DNA of 43,035 nucleotides from an uncultured Eubacteriales bacterium (GTDB lineage Bacteria > Bacillota > Clostridia > Christensenellales > Aristaeellaceae), in NCBI GenBank assembly GCA_902796025.1, contig CADBNW010000121.1, positions 1 to 43,035 of the forward strand, given 5' to 3'. Numbering within the stretch: the first letter of the stretch is position 1; the number at the start of each line of letters is the position of its first letter. This document shows, piece by piece, positions 8,269-17,149 of this stretch. The notes under the pieces are model-generated. The model was not told the origin of the DNA. It saw only the letters and a program-made list of their open reading frames with translations, and searched no databases. Made by a program: the position numbers and the translations under genes.

Positions 8269-8562
8269 CTAAGGTTCTTCGCTTTCGTAGGCGTAGCTAT
8301 CCCGGTAGACCGTTTCCGGTGCAATATCGATTTCGCCATTGTTCCAGGTGATTACTCCATGAAAGAGCACTGGATTGTTGAACACCTTTTCGTCTGCAAG
8401 TGGAGCAAAAGCGGAACCTTGAAGGAGCGTCGTGTCGAACAGCCGCTTTTCACCTGTTGAGAAGGTCACAAGCATCATGCCGCCTCGCAGGGGCTGCACT
8501 TGCGTGACCTTGATATTGTCCTGCATTTCCCCGGCATAGCAGATATTATTTAGAATATACAT
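8269..8562 (-). CDS. DUF2442 domain protein
   Basis: A 97-residue protein matching the small DUF2442 family: KVTQVQPLRGGMMLVTFSTG, then EKRLFDTTLLQG, then NPVLFHGVITWNNGEIDIAP. It sits 9 bases after the DUF4160 gene, and its ribosome site GAGGTG overlaps that gene's stop. DUF4160/DUF2442 pairs recur in bacterial genomes and have been proposed as toxin-antitoxin-like modules, but no biochemical role is established from sequence. Its stop is followed by structured repeat copy 1 in the same sense. Confidence 0.85.
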   Translation of the reverse strand: MYILNNICYAGEMQDNIKVTQVQPLRGGMMLVTFSTGEKRLFDTTLLQGSAFAPLADEKVFNNPVLFHGVITWNNGEIDIAPETVYRDSYAYESEEP

Positions 8563-8571
8563 AATAGCACC

Positions 8572-8838
8572 TCATTTCATAGGCGATATTTTATCAAAAT
8601 GTTCACCCTTGACGGCAAGATTCCAGGCCTTGTAGGCTTCTTCCTCATGGAATGCAAGCCAGCCTGTGACGATCTTCAGCTGCTTGTGAGGAAGAGAACC
8701 GGCCAGCAATTCCCCGTCAATGGCAATCACCGCTTCATATTCTCCATAATAAACATGAACATGTGGCTTATTGTGCTGGCCGATATCCCGAAACAGCATG
8801 TAGATAACCATTCCGCCGAAGCGGCTCAATTCCGGCAT
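8572..8838 (-). CDS. DUF4160 domain protein
   Basis: An 88-residue protein of the DUF4160 family, recognised by MPELSRFGGMVIYMLFRDIG, HNKPHVHVYYGEYEAVIAID and GELLAGSLPHKQLKIV. The histidine-rich NKPHVHV strand is the family hallmark. The ATG at 8838 was preferred to the in-frame GTG at 8847 because AAAGGAG lies 8 bases before the ATG and would collide with the GTG. It is co-transcribed with the DUF2442 gene. Confidence 0.85.
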   Translation of the reverse strand: MPELSRFGGMVIYMLFRDIGQHNKPHVHVYYGEYEAVIAIDGELLAGSLPHKQLKIVTGWLAFHEEEAYKAWNLAVKGEHFDKISPMK

Positions 8839-8913
8839 GATAAACACTCCTTTGCTCTTTGCCTGTCTGCCTCATGTGCCATGCGCGCATCCGCGCCGGG
8901 TCATGGAGCTTTT

Positions 8914-10470
8914 TCAGGCGTCCACCAGCTCGCCGATGTCGCTTGCCTCCACGCGCGGGCCCTCGTAGCCGGTGATGGAGACGTTTTCAAGGATGATGCG
9001 CTTTGCAAACCTTGCGATCACGCCGCGCCTGCTGCAGGGGGGGATGTGGCAGGCCATGATGGGCTCTTTCATGGGCTCCGCCGTGGGGTCGAGGGCGAAG
9101 GAGCAGTCCTTCAGGCACATTTCCTCCATGGGGTTTTCCGGAAGCCCCAGAATGTAGGCGGCGCACATGCGGCAGTCGGTGGCCGTCACGCGCTCGTAGC
9201 GCACGGTGCCGATGCTGGGCGTGCCGTCGTCTACGGGCAGGGGCTCGCGGCACTGTACGTAGTCGCTTTTGCCGTCCGGCCCGCAGGCGTACATGGCGTT
9301 TACGGTGAGCGGGGCCTTTACGCCCACCATCTTTACGTCCTCAAACACGATGTCGTCGATCACGCCCCATTTGCCCCGGCCCCTGCGGGTCTTGATGCGC
9401 AGGCCCCGGTCGTTGCCGGTCATCAGGCAGTGATGCACCCGCACGTTTTTTACGCCGCCGCTCATTTCGCTGCCGATCGTCACCCCGCCGTGCCCGTCCA
9501 GCATGTGGCACCAGGCGATCTCCACGTCCTGACAGGGGGTCTGGTAGGTTTTGCCCATGTACAGGGTGCCGCTTTTGATGGCGATGCAGTCGTCGCCCAC
9601 GGAAAAGAGCGTGCCGTAGACCCTGACACCCGTGCAGCTGTCGGGGTCGAAGCCGTCGGTGTTGGGGCTGTTCCAGGGGGCGTGCACGTGCACGCTCAAA
9701 AAGCTCACATTGCGGCTGAAGCAGGGGTGCAGGTTCCAGGCGGGGCTGTTGTAAACGCCAACGCCCTGCATCGTCACGTCTTCGCAATCCCTTAGGTAAA
9801 GCATTCTGGGGCGCGCGGGCAGGCCCTGTTCCTTCGCTCTTACCCTGGGCCACCAGTCCGCCGTGTCGCCGCTGCCGTCCAGGCAGCCCTCGCCGCAGAT
9901 CACTACGTCCCTTACGCCGATGCCGGTGAGCGCCGAGGCGTAGCTGGTTTTGAACTCGCCCTCCCAGGAGCCGATCAAATGCTCGCACTTTTCGTTTTTG
10001 GCGTCCACGCGCCCGGGCAGCAGGGGAAAGCGAGACCGGTCGGTCGTGAGCTTCAATTTTGCTTCCGCGTCCAGATGCAGGGTGAAATGACTTTTCAAAA
10101 ACAGGGGGCCGGTCAGGTATACGCCCTTTGGCACCAGCACGCGCCCGCCCTCGGGGCAGCAAAGGATCGCCGCCTGCAGGGCTGCGGTGTCGTCGTGTAC
10201 GCCGTCGCCCAGGGCGCCAAAGTCGCGCGCGTTCAGGGTGCAGAATTCCGCCTTCGTGGTAAAGCTGAGCTCCTGCGTTTGGCCGTTTATGCTCGCCTTG
10301 GCGCGGTATTCCGTCTGCGGCTCAAGGCCAAATACGGTCAGGACGCTGAGATTCTGGGTTATTTCCCGCCCGTCGCTTAGGCAAAGCGTGTATTTCCCTT
10401 TGCTGTAATAGTCCCCGTCCGGATCCACCAAAATGGTGCAGCTCCTGCTGCCGACAAACAGTGCCTTCAT
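8914..10470 (-). CDS. GH28 polygalacturonase (cytoplasmic)
   Basis: A 518-residue glycoside hydrolase family 28 enzyme that would hydrolyse alpha-1,4-galacturonosyl or related pectic bonds. The first about 75 residues form a small beta domain. The pectate-lyase-type entry motif FGALGDGVHDDTAALQAAI starts at about 84, and right-handed beta-helix repeats follow. Catalytic signatures are SPNTDGFDPDSC (about 268-279), VGDDCIAIKSG (291-301) with the paired aspartates and GHGGVTIGSEMSGG (326-339) with the catalytic-site histidine; GNDRGLRIKTRRGRG also matches the family. There is no signal peptide, so it should act on imported oligosaccharides. It is transcribed away from the GH51 gene. Confidence 0.93.
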   Translation of the reverse strand: MKALFVGSRSCTILVDPDGDYYSKGKYTLCLSDGREITQNLSVLTVFGLEPQTEYRAKASINGQTQELSFTTKAEFCTLNARDFGALGDGVHDDTAALQAAILCCPEGGRVLVPKGVYLTGPLFLKSHFTLHLDAEAKLKLTTDRSRFPLLPGRVDAKNEKCEHLIGSWEGEFKTSYASALTGIGVRDVVICGEGCLDGSGDTADWWPRVRAKEQGLPARPRMLYLRDCEDVTMQGVGVYNSPAWNLHPCFSRNVSFLSVHVHAPWNSPNTDGFDPDSCTGVRVYGTLFSVGDDCIAIKSGTLYMGKTYQTPCQDVEIAWCHMLDGHGGVTIGSEMSGGVKNVRVHHCLMTGNDRGLRIKTRRGRGKWGVIDDIVFEDVKMVGVKAPLTVNAMYACGPDGKSDYVQCREPLPVDDGTPSIGTVRYERVTATDCRMCAAYILGLPENPMEEMCLKDCSFALDPTAEPMKEPIMACHIPPCSRRGVIARFAKRIILENVSITGYEGPRVEASDIGELVDA

Positions 10471-10502
10471 GCCTTCGCCCTCCCGAAAAAAGTCTTTTTC
10501 GT

Positions 10503-10525
10503 GAAAGCGGCGTTTTGCCGCTCAC
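10503..10525 (-). promoter_or_regulatory. 5' leader hairpin of the GH28 gene
   Basis: On the minus strand GTGAGCGGC and GCCGCT-TTCAC pair around AAAAC, followed by an A/T-rich stretch that ends in TTTTTT just before the GGGAGGG ribosome site. It could be an attenuator or simply a stabilising leader hairpin. Confidence 0.35.
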
Positions 10526-10543
10526 GCGCCTTGTCTGGTAACC

Positions 10544-10571
10544 AGTTTAGCTTATGCGCGGGGAATGTCAA
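10544..10571 (-). promoter_or_regulatory. Probable promoter of GH28 with CTGGTAACCAG palindrome
   Basis: On the minus strand TTGACA (10571-10566), 16 bases, TAAACT (10549-10544). The 11-bp palindrome CTGGTAACCAG at 10535-10545 overlaps the end of the -10 box and is a plausible repressor site. Confidence 0.45.
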
Positions 10572-10602
10572 GTAAAATATTGCCGCGCGCCAGACAGTAA
10601 GG

Positions 10603-10632
10603 TTGACGCGCCCTAAGATGGCGGGTTATAAT
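10603..10632 (+). promoter_or_regulatory. Sigma-A promoter of the GH51 gene
   Basis: TTGACG (10603-10608), 18 bases, TATAAT (10627-10632). The leader of about 100 bases contains a hairpin, GATCCGGCCG (10647-10656) with CGGCGGATC (10668-10676), beginning within a few bases of the expected start of the RNA. Confidence 0.65.
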
Positions 10633-10739
10633 CGAAAAAGCAGGCTGATCCGGCCGTTCCAATCGTGCGGCGGATCGTTCATTGCCATCGCATTTGGCTG
10701 TCATCATTCCATCTACCCACAGCGACAGGAGGCTTTTTC

Positions 10740-12209
10740 ATGGCGCGCATCATACTCAATCCCGAATTGAGCCTTGGCACGATCGACAAAAACATCTTCG
10801 GCCAGTTCTCCGAGCACCTGGGACACTGCATCTACGAGGGCATTTTCGTGGGCGAAAACAGCCCCATTCCCAACACCCATGGCATAAGGAACGACGTGAT
10901 CGAGGCGCTTAAGCGCATCCGCGTGCCCGTGCTGCGCTGGCCGGGCGGCTGCTTTGCGGACGAATACCACTGGGAGGACGGCATCGGCCCCCGGGAAAAG
11001 CGCAAGCGCATGGTCAACAACAACTGGGGCGGCGTGGTTGAGGACAACTCCTTTGGCACGCACGAGTTTTTGAAATTGTGCGAATTGATCGGCTGCGAGC
11101 CCTATATCTGCGGAAACGTTGGCAGCGGCACCGTGCGGGAGCTGGCCGAGTGGATCGAATACGTAAACAGCCCCTCGGATTCCTCCGTGGCGCAAAAGCG
11201 CTGGGAAAATGGCAGGCGCGAGCCCTGGCAGGTAAAATACTGGGGCGTCGGCAACGAAAACTGGGGCGGCGGCGGAAGCATGCGCGCGGAGTATTACGCG
11301 GACGTCTACCGCAGATACGCAACCTACTGCCGCAATTTTGCGGACAAGCCGATCTACCGGATCGCCTGCGGCGCGGGCAGCGGGGACTATCACTGGACCG
11401 AGGTGCTGATGCGCGAGGCCTCCCGCATGTTTGAAGGGCTCAGCCTGCACCATTACACGATCCCCACGGGCGACTGGGGCAAAAAGGGCAGCGCCACGGC
11501 CTTTGGCCTTGACGAATACTACGCAACGCTCGCTCGCACCCGGGAGATGGAAACGCTTTTGCGCGGGCACAGCGCCATCATGGACCGCTACGATCCCGAA
11601 AAGAAAAAGGGCCTGATGGTGGACGAGTGGGGCATCTGGACGGACGTGGAGCCCGGCACAAACCCCGGCTTCCTCTACCAGCAAAACACCATGCGCGACG
11701 CGCTGCTGGCGGCGGTCAACTTTGACATCTTCGCCGCCCACTGCGATCGCGTGAGGATGGCCAACATCGCCCAGATGGTAAACGTATTGCAGGCGATGAT
11801 TCTGACCCGGGGCGAAAAAATGCTGCTCACCCCAACCTACCACGTGTTTGACCTGTACAAAGCCCATCAGGACGCAAAGCAGCTGCACACCACCGTTTTG
11901 TGCGACGCCGTGGGCAGCGAAAGCTGGAAAACCCCGCAGCTAAGCGCCAGCGCCTCCGAAAAGGAGAGCAAGATCACCCTGACCCTTTCAAACCTCTCCG
12001 CGGACGCGCCCGTAAAGGTGCAGATTGAGGGCCTTGCCGTCAGCTTCGCCCGGGGCCGTATCCTAAGCGGCGCGTACAATCAGTACAACGATTTTGAGGG
12101 CGAACAGCTGGCGGTAAAAGACTTTGATGGCCTTACCATAAAGGACAGCCGCCTGCAAATCGACCTGCCCCCGTGTTGTGTGGCTGCGGTGGAGATCGAA
12201 CGGGGCTGA
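10740..12209 (+). CDS. abfA: GH51 alpha-L-arabinofuranosidase (cytoplasmic)
   Basis: A 489-residue enzyme that removes arabinofuranosyl residues from arabinan or arabinoxylan oligosaccharides. The general acid/base Glu is E173 in [10 protein letters not shown], and the nucleophile is E296 in [10 protein letters not shown]. The N-terminal [18 protein letters not shown] and [19 protein letters not shown] are family signatures. A C-terminal beta domain spans about 380-489. The ATG at 10740 was chosen because AGGAGG precedes it by 7 bases; the frame upstream is open but covers the promoter and leader. No signal peptide. It lies divergent to the polygalacturonase, consistent with joint use of pectic side chains and backbone. 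Confidence 0.95.
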   Translation: MARIILNPELSLGTIDKNIFGQFSEHLGHCIYEGIFVGENSPIPNTHGIRNDVIEALKRIRVPVLRWPGGCFADEYHWEDGIGPREKRKRMVNNNWGGVVEDNSFGTHEFLKLCELIGCEPYICGNVGSGTVRELAEWIEYVNSPSDSSVAQKRWENGRREPWQVKYWGVGNENWGGGGSMRAEYYADVYRRYATYCRNFADKPIYRIACGAGSGDYHWTEVLMREASRMFEGLSLHHYTIPTGDWGKKGSATAFGLDEYYATLARTREMETLLRGHSAIMDRYDPEKKKGLMVDEWGIWTDVEPGTNPGFLYQQNTMRDALLAAVNFDIFAAHCDRVRMANIAQMVNVLQAMILTRGEKMLLTPTYHVFDLYKAHQDAKQLHTTVLCDAVGSESWKTPQLSASASEKESKITLTLSNLSADAPVKVQIEGLAVSFARGRILSGAYNQYNDFEGEQLAVKDFDGLTIKDSRLQIDLPPCCVAAVEIERG

Positions 12210-12225
12210 GAGGCTCAAAAAACAA

Positions 12226-12258
12226 GGCCGCATCGGTTTTTCTGATGCGGTCTTTTGT
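12226..12258. terminator. Bidirectional terminator between GH51 and acetyltransferase genes
   Basis: Stem CCGCATC (12228-12234)/GATGCGG (12244-12250). TCTTTTGTT follows on the plus strand and CCTTGTTTTTT on the minus strand, so it can end both convergent genes. Confidence 0.8.
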
Positions 12259-12273
12259 TGAAGACTGTTGTCG

Positions 12274-12837
12274 CTATTCCTGCTCCCGCAGAAACTGGGC
12301 TTCCAGATTGAGTAAAGCCTGGCTTCTGTCTTTTACCTTGCGGCAGGGAATGCCTGTATTGATGCTCCAAGCCTCAGTATCGTTTTTGATCAGCGAAAAC
12401 GCGCCGAATGCACTGCCCTCGTTCAGCCTGCAGCCGGGGAGTACGACCGAGGTCGATCCGATGATCACGTGCCTCCCAATAAAAACAGGCGCACTGTGGA
12501 CGTGCTTATAAGCGTCTGGGATCATGGGACTGGTCATCGAATCGCCAGAATAATCGTCGCTCACGCTGTATACTGAAACGCGCGAAGAGAGGTTTGCAAA
12601 ATCGCAGATGTATATTCCTTCGCTGCCCCCATACAGCGCGGTATAAGCGGCGATATGGATATAGCTTCCCAGCTGGATGTGGCCGCTCAGGATGCAAAAA
12701 TCGTCTACGCGCACGTGCGAGCCGATGCTCATTTTTTCAGGGGCGTAAATGCTTGCCTTCCGGCTGATCAACACGCTCTGTCCTATGCTTTGAAAGCCGA
12801 TGGCCCTGAGTTCTTCCTCGGAATAAAAGCTGTTCAT
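12274..12837 (-). CDS. Hexapeptide-repeat acyltransferase (surface polysaccharide O-acetyltransferase)
   Basis: A 187-residue left-handed beta-helix protein of the WbbJ/serine-acetyltransferase type, likely acetylating a sugar of the polysaccharide made by the upstream genes. Imperfect hexapeptide turns run from about residue 16 to 150: SIGQSVLISRKASIYAPEKM, MSIGSHVRVDDFCILSGHIQ and APVFIGRHVIIGSTSVVLPG. The catalytic-type histidine lies in the SVYSVSDDYSGDS...YKHVHSAPVFIG loop. Last gene of the four-gene operon, 94 bases after the glycosyltransferase. The intergenic stretch holds no other gene. Confidence 0.85.
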   Translation of the reverse strand: MNSFYSEEELRAIGFQSIGQSVLISRKASIYAPEKMSIGSHVRVDDFCILSGHIQLGSYIHIAAYTALYGGSEGIYICDFANLSSRVSVYSVSDDYSGDSMTSPMIPDAYKHVHSAPVFIGRHVIIGSTSVVLPGCRLNEGSAFGAFSLIKNDTEAWSINTGIPCRKVKDRSQALLNLEAQFLREQE

Positions 12838-12931
12838 GCTGCACTTTCACCTTTCCCTGAGCTGTCCGGAAAGTAAATGGGATTTACCGGATTATGGCTT
12901 AGCTGACGATACACAGTTCTTTCGGAGGCGC

Positions 12932-14131
12932 TTATTTCATGATGATATCGTAAGCGACCTTCGTAGTGTAGTGCTCGCACAGGTATTTGTAACCTGCTTC
13001 CCCGAGAGACCTTCTCTCCTGGTACAGGATGTCGCTTACGAGGCCTGCAAAAGCCCTGGGGTCGTTGCTTTCGCATTTCCATCCGTAGCCGCCCTGGCTG
13101 ATGATGTCGCCGATATCGGTGTTGGGATCGGTGCAGGCCAGGATGGGCAGGCGCGCCTGCATGTAACCCAGCATGCGGCTTGGGAAGTTGGGAATGGTGA
13201 AGCGGTGGTCGAGGAAGATCAGCCCCACGTCGCAGGCGGCGATCAGGGTGTCGTATTCGTCCTTGGGCAGGCGCTTGAACAGCGTCACATGCGAAGGACG
13301 CTTTTCCTTCATGTAGTTTTCCAGCAGCGGGTAGTCCGTGCCGTCGCCCGCGATTAGGAAATGCGCGTCCGGGCAGGCCTTCGCCTCCTCGAGGCAGCGG
13401 ATCATATAGCCGATGCCCTGCGGACGACCGAGGTTTCCGCCGTAAGCGAAAACGGTCTTGTCCAGCGGAATGCCGTACTTTTCGCGGATCGCGCGGCGGG
13501 TATCCGGAGTGACGCTCTTGTCCACGATCTCGATCACGTTGGGGCAGACCTCGACCCTTTCGGGCGACACCTCCGGGTTGTGCTTGAGCACATAGGCGGC
13601 GTTGGCGGGGGACATGCAGCCGATTTTGTCGGAGACGGCGTAGAGCTTTTTCTCCTTGGCGCGGAAATACTTATAAAGCAGCCCCTTCAGGCCGGTTTTG
13701 GGCATCAGGCCGATGTCCACCGCGTTTTGGGGAAAGATGTCCTTAAGCAGCAGATACGTCCTTGCCCCGTCGCGCTTTTTTACGTATTTTACAACGTTTA
13801 CGAAGGTGATGGGCGGGGTGGGGTACAGCACCAGGTCAAAGCGCACGTCCTTAAGATGCTTTTTGACCGCGCGCTTGAACTGCGGCTCGATCAGCAGGGT
13901 GCTGATGCCCTTTTCGATAAAGTTCGTCTTTTGTATGTTTCCGGTTTTGACCTTGATGATCCGGGAGCTGCCCTCATCGATCAGCTGCGCCGGCTTTCCC
14001 TCCCGGCGCTCCGTGGGCGAGAGGATGTACACCTTGTGCCCGTTGTGGATGAATTCCCGCAAAAGGTCGGTATAGCCTTCGCTTTCGTTGATCGTCCAAT
14101 ACTTGCCAAGACTCAGAAACAATACGTTCAT
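12932..14131 (-). CDS. GT4-type glycosyltransferase (WbuB-like)
   Basis: A 399-residue GT-B enzyme that would add a sugar to a lipid-linked glycan on the cytoplasmic face. The N-terminal domain MNVLFLSLGKYWTINESEGY resembles WbuB-type transferases, with DLVLYPTPPITFVNVVKYVK and YLLLKDIFPQNAVDIGLM. The nucleotide-sugar domain contains KTVFAYGGNLGRPQGIGYMI, DAHFLIAGDGTDYPLLENYM and the final donor-binding region GLIFLDHRFTIPNFPSRMLG. The donor sugar cannot be told. It follows the epimerase by 32 bases. Confidence 0.88.
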   Translation of the reverse strand: MNVLFLSLGKYWTINESEGYTDLLREFIHNGHKVYILSPTERREGKPAQLIDEGSSRIIKVKTGNIQKTNFIEKGISTLLIEPQFKRAVKKHLKDVRFDLVLYPTPPITFVNVVKYVKKRDGARTYLLLKDIFPQNAVDIGLMPKTGLKGLLYKYFRAKEKKLYAVSDKIGCMSPANAAYVLKHNPEVSPERVEVCPNVIEIVDKSVTPDTRRAIREKYGIPLDKTVFAYGGNLGRPQGIGYMIRCLEEAKACPDAHFLIAGDGTDYPLLENYMKEKRPSHVTLFKRLPKDEYDTLIAACDVGLIFLDHRFTIPNFPSRMLGYMQARLPILACTDPNTDIGDIISQGGYGWKCESNDPRAFAGLVSDILYQERRSLGEAGYKYLCEHYTTKVAYDIIMK

Positions 14132-14163
14132 TTGACAGTTCCTTTGCTGATTATTGGGAAGAG

Positions 14164-15165
14164 CTATTCCCCTCTAAGGCTCTTGAAGCGGTCGAACTGC
14201 GCTTCGTATTTGTAATCCTCAAAGAGCTTGTGCACGTCCATCACCGGCTCGTAGCCGAGATCCTCTTTGGCGTTTGTGATATCCATCAAAAATCCGCCGC
14301 CGCTTTTGCCGGGGTGATATTCGATAACGGAGGGCTTGTCCTTGGGGGAGAACACGTCGATGATCGCCTGGCACTGCTGCTCCAGCGTCACGGGAATGCC
14401 GGTGCCTACGTTGTAGGTCTCGTGATCTTTGCCGTTAAACAGACAGCACTTGCACAGCATCTGCGCACAGTCGTACACGTGCACCATGTCTTTGGCGTAG
14501 TTGGGATCGCCCCACAGCTCCAGCGGCTCGCTGTTTTTGGCGCGGTTGATCTGACGGTACAGGGGGCGCATCGTCTTTACGCCGTTGGGATAATAGTACT
14601 GGAAGGTGCTGTACTCGTAAATGGTGGGGAAACGGAACACAAAATACTTGAGACCATATTCCGCCAGATAATGCTTCAGCATTTCGATAGCGGTATTTTT
14701 GGAGATCACATACATCGCGTGGTCGCCGCTGTAGCTGAAATAAGGTGGCAGATGAGGATCCAGTACCCGCGAAGGATCCTCCTGAGCGTAGAGACTGATG
14801 TCGAAAACCGTCTGGCTGAACAGCACCCGATCGGCCTTTACCCTGCGGCAGTATTCCAGCACGTTGTAGGTGCCCATGATGTTGGTATTCAAGTACTTGC
14901 CGCCGTCATAGTCGTCCATGTAGCTGGGAATGGTAGCAGCCAGCAGGATCACCGCGTGCACGTCCTGCTGGGGCAGGCGGTCGAAGTCGGCGGGCTTTGT
15001 CATATCCACCTGTACGAACTTTACACCGAACTGGTCGAACACGTCGGTATTGCGGCGGCCGGAGGCGATGACCTCGTAGCCCTTGTCCGCGAAAAACTCC
15101 GAAGCGTACTTAGTGACGTATGAGCCCACGTTGCCGGTGGCACCCATGATGATGATCTTTTTCAT
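14164..15165 (-). CDS. NAD-dependent sugar epimerase/dehydratase (SDR)
   Basis: A 333-residue extended short-chain dehydrogenase acting on a nucleotide-activated sugar. The Rossmann motif IIIMGATGNVGSYVTKYA starts at residue 4, with IASGRR at the end of the second strand. The catalytic YxxxK reads YVISK and the catalytic-site Ser sits in LFSQTVFD. The substrate half holds FRFPTIYEY and GTGIPVTLEQQ. The frame is open for another 120 codons upstream, but the ATG at 15165 has GGAGGG before it and overlaps the transferase stop as ATGA. It supplies or modifies the sugar for the neighbouring transferases. Confidence 0.9.
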   Translation of the reverse strand: MKKIIIMGATGNVGSYVTKYASEFFADKGYEVIASGRRNTDVFDQFGVKFVQVDMTKPADFDRLPQQDVHAVILLAATIPSYMDDYDGGKYLNTNIMGTYNVLEYCRRVKADRVLFSQTVFDISLYAQEDPSRVLDPHLPPYFSYSGDHAMYVISKNTAIEMLKHYLAEYGLKYFVFRFPTIYEYSTFQYYYPNGVKTMRPLYRQINRAKNSEPLELWGDPNYAKDMVHVYDCAQMLCKCCLFNGKDHETYNVGTGIPVTLEQQCQAIIDVFSPKDKPSVIEYHPGKSGGGFLMDITNAKEDLGYEPVMDVHKLFEDYKYEAQFDRFKSLRGE

Positions 15166-15866
15166 TCTGCGTCCCTCCTGTCGTCTTTTGCCTGGGCGGC
15201 TTCGTCCCACTGACGCTGGCGCACGGCGCTGAAAGCCTCGGGCCGAGCCTCCCCCTGCGCGATGTCCTCGTGCTTCAGCACGACGGCCACCGTTTGGTAA
15301 ATCGTTTTGATGTCGAGAAGAAATGATAGGTGATCCACGTAGTACAGGTCGTACTCGAAGCGCTTTTCCCAGGAGGCGGCGTTGCGCCCGTGCACCTGTG
15401 CCCAGCCGGTGAGGCCGGGGCGCACGTCGTGGCGGCGCATCTCCTCTTTGGTATAGTAGGGAAGATAGATCGTGGCCAGGGGCCGGGGTCCTACGATGGA
15501 CATGTCGCCCTTTAGGATATTCCAAAGCTCCGGCAATTCGTCAAGGCTTGTGGCGCGCAGGATGCGGCCAAAGCGGGTAAGGCGCTCCTCGTCCGTCAAA
15601 ATATCGATGCCCTTTTCCACGCACTCCAGGCGCTCTTTGTCGCTGAGCTTTCGGCCGTCGCGGGTCTGGGGATCCAGCATGGTGCGAAATTTGTACATCT
15701 TGAAGATCTTGCCCTTGAGCCCCGGCCGCTCCTGCTTGAAAAGGACGGGCGCGCCCAGCTTTACGCGCACCAGCAGCGCAAGCAGCGCAAACACCGGGCT
15801 TAGCAGGATGAGCGCCAGGGCGGAAAGCAGGATATCGAGACCGCGTTTTACAAAATGTCTGTACAC
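15162..15866 (-). CDS. Undecaprenyl-phosphate sugar-1-phosphate transferase (bacterial sugar transferase)
   Basis: A 234-residue initiating enzyme that moves a sugar phosphate from a UDP-sugar to undecaprenyl phosphate. It has the single reentrant N-terminal membrane segment (KRGLDILLSALALILLSPVF), then PVLFKQERPGLKGKIFKMYK, FRTM, ATSLDELPELWNILKGDMSI and VGPRPL, all hallmarks of the WcaJ/PglC core. The GTG at 15866 was chosen: GCGAGG lies 8 bases upstream and the predicted promoter occupies the open frame before it, which rules out the ATG at 15956. First gene of the polysaccharide operon. Confidence 0.93.
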   Translation of the reverse strand: MYRHFVKRGLDILLSALALILLSPVFALLALLVRVKLGAPVLFKQERPGLKGKIFKMYKFRTMLDPQTRDGRKLSDKERLECVEKGIDILTDEERLTRFGRILRATSLDELPELWNILKGDMSIVGPRPLATIYLPYYTKEEMRRHDVRPGLTGWAQVHGRNAASWEKRFEYDLYYVDHLSFLLDIKTIYQTVAVVLKHEDIAQGEARPEAFSAVRQRQWDEAAQAKDDRRDAE

Positions 15867-15899
15867 AGTGCGCACCTCGCTTAATGCAAAACTGGGAAA

Positions 15900-15928
15900 A
15901 GTATACCCTGTGCCCTGCGCCGCGTCAA
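15900..15928 (-). promoter_or_regulatory. Sigma-A promoter of the polysaccharide operon
   Basis: On the minus strand TTGACG (15928-15923), 17 bases, TATACT (15905-15900). Start codon 34 bases downstream. Confidence 0.75.
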
Positions 15929-15929
15929 G

Positions 15930-16103
15930 ACGCGCTGCATGAACAATATGTTTCAAAATCCGTTATCCGCAGCGGCAGGGCCTCCCTGGAGGGGAATGGG
16001 CAAAGCGCCGTTTGCGTTGGGCAGGCTCTTTCAGGCGCTACGGGGCAGGCGCGGGCGGAGAAAAACGCTGCGAATCTTGTAAATTTGCACATAAAAAAGC
16101 GAC
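15930..16103. other. Divergent intergenic region, no gene seen
   Basis: The stretch between the two divergent promoters has no supported ORF, RNA gene or repeat. It moves from GC-rich to AT-rich towards the permease promoter. Confidence 0.5.
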
Positions 16104-16149
16104 ACAATTTTAAAAAATTGTAGACATTTGCGGCATATTGTGTTATTAT
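16104..16149 (+). promoter_or_regulatory. Promoter of the sugar permease genes with overlapping inverted repeat
   Basis: TAGACA (16121-16126), 17 bases, TATTAT (16144-16149). A perfect inverted repeat, ACAATTTT (16104-16111) and AAAATTGT (16114-16121), touches the -35 box and could bind a regulator. Confidence 0.55.
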
Positions 16150-16201
16150 ATACACCGAAGTTTAATCTTAGGTAATGTTTTTAAAGAAAGGGCGTGGCAA
16201 A

Positions 16202-17131
16202 GTGACGGGAGCACACAGAAAAAAACGTTTCCACAAGGAAGATCTGCCCCTATATGTAATGGCGTCCCCGACGGTAGTGTGGCTGATCGTCTTCTGCTAC
16301 GCGCCGATCTTGGGACTTGTGATGGCGTTTCAGGATCTGAACATCACGCTGGGCATTCTGGGAAGCCCGTATGTGGGGCTTAAAAACTTCAAATTTTTGT
16401 TTACCACGACCGACGCCTGGGTCATCACGCGAAATACGGTGTGCTACAACCTGGTGTTTATCCTGATGAACATGGTGCTTGCCGTGCTGATGGCGCTGCT
16501 GCTTAGCGAGCTTCGCAGCCGCATCGCCGCAAAGAGCCTGCAGACCATCTACATGCTGCCCTACTTTTTGAGCTGGGCGGTGGTGGCCATCATCCTTTCC
16601 GCTTTTCTGGACAGGGACTACGGCCTTGTGAACCGCATCATGATGGCGCTTGGAAAGCAATCCGGCAAGGTGGACTATTACACGAACCGCGCTCTGTGGC
16701 CGCCGCTATTGGTCGCGATCAACGCCTGGAAGGGCGTGGGCTATCAGACGGTGCTGTATCTGGCGGTCATAAGCGGCATCTCCACGGAGTACTACGAGGC
16801 CGCCGTGCTGGACGGCGCGAACAAGCGCCAGCAGGCCTGGTACATCACCATCCCGCATCTGCGCATGGTCATATCCATCTCCATCATCATGGCGATGGGC
16901 GGAATCTTCCGCGGCGATTTTGGCCTGTTCTACGTGGTCACCAAAAATACGGGCCGCCTGTATCCCGTGACCGACGTCATCGACACGTACATCTACCGCG
17001 CGCTCACGCAGCTGTCCAACGTCGGCATGGCGACCGCGTCCGGCATGTACCAGTCCGTCGTGGGACTGGTCATGGTGCTTGTGGTGAACGCGATCGTCAA
17101 CCGCATCGATCCGGACAGCGCGATGTTCTAA
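16202..17131 (+). CDS. Sugar ABC transporter permease, LplB/YteP family
   Basis: A 309-residue membrane protein with six helices, one half of an oligosaccharide import channel of the family used for rhamnogalacturonan or other complex-glycan fragments. Helix 1 is ASPTVVWLIVFCYAPILGLV. The coupling EAA loop reads EAAVLDGANKRQQAWYITIP. The GTG at 16202 has AAGAAAGGG 9 bases upstream and is preferred to the in-frame ATG at 16175, which has only a poor ribosome site. The second permease follows 18 bases later. Confidence 0.9.
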   Translation: MTGAHRKKRFHKEDLPLYVMASPTVVWLIVFCYAPILGLVMAFQDLNITLGILGSPYVGLKNFKFLFTTTDAWVITRNTVCYNLVFILMNMVLAVLMALLLSELRSRIAAKSLQTIYMLPYFLSWAVVAIILSAFLDRDYGLVNRIMMALGKQSGKVDYYTNRALWPPLLVAINAWKGVGYQTVLYLAVISGISTEYYEAAVLDGANKRQQAWYITIPHLRMVISISIIMAMGGIFRGDFGLFYVVTKNTGRLYPVTDVIDTYIYRALTQLSNVGMATASGMYQSVVGLVMVLVVNAIVNRIDPDSAMF

Positions 17132-17149
17132 GAGGGGGAGGCGATACGT

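Noticed and set aside
8599..9795. 398-codon plus-strand frame
   Set aside because: Runs across the DUF4160 gene, an intergenic gap and the GH28 gene in antisense; His/Ala/Val-rich with no family.
15166..15525. Upstream extension of the epimerase frame
   Set aside because: It lies within the sugar transferase gene in another frame; the ATG at 15165 has GGAGGG and an ATGA overlap.
15867..15956. 30-residue N-terminal extension of the sugar transferase
   Set aside because: The extension covers a TTGACG-17-TATACT promoter; the GTG at 15866 has a proper ribosome site.
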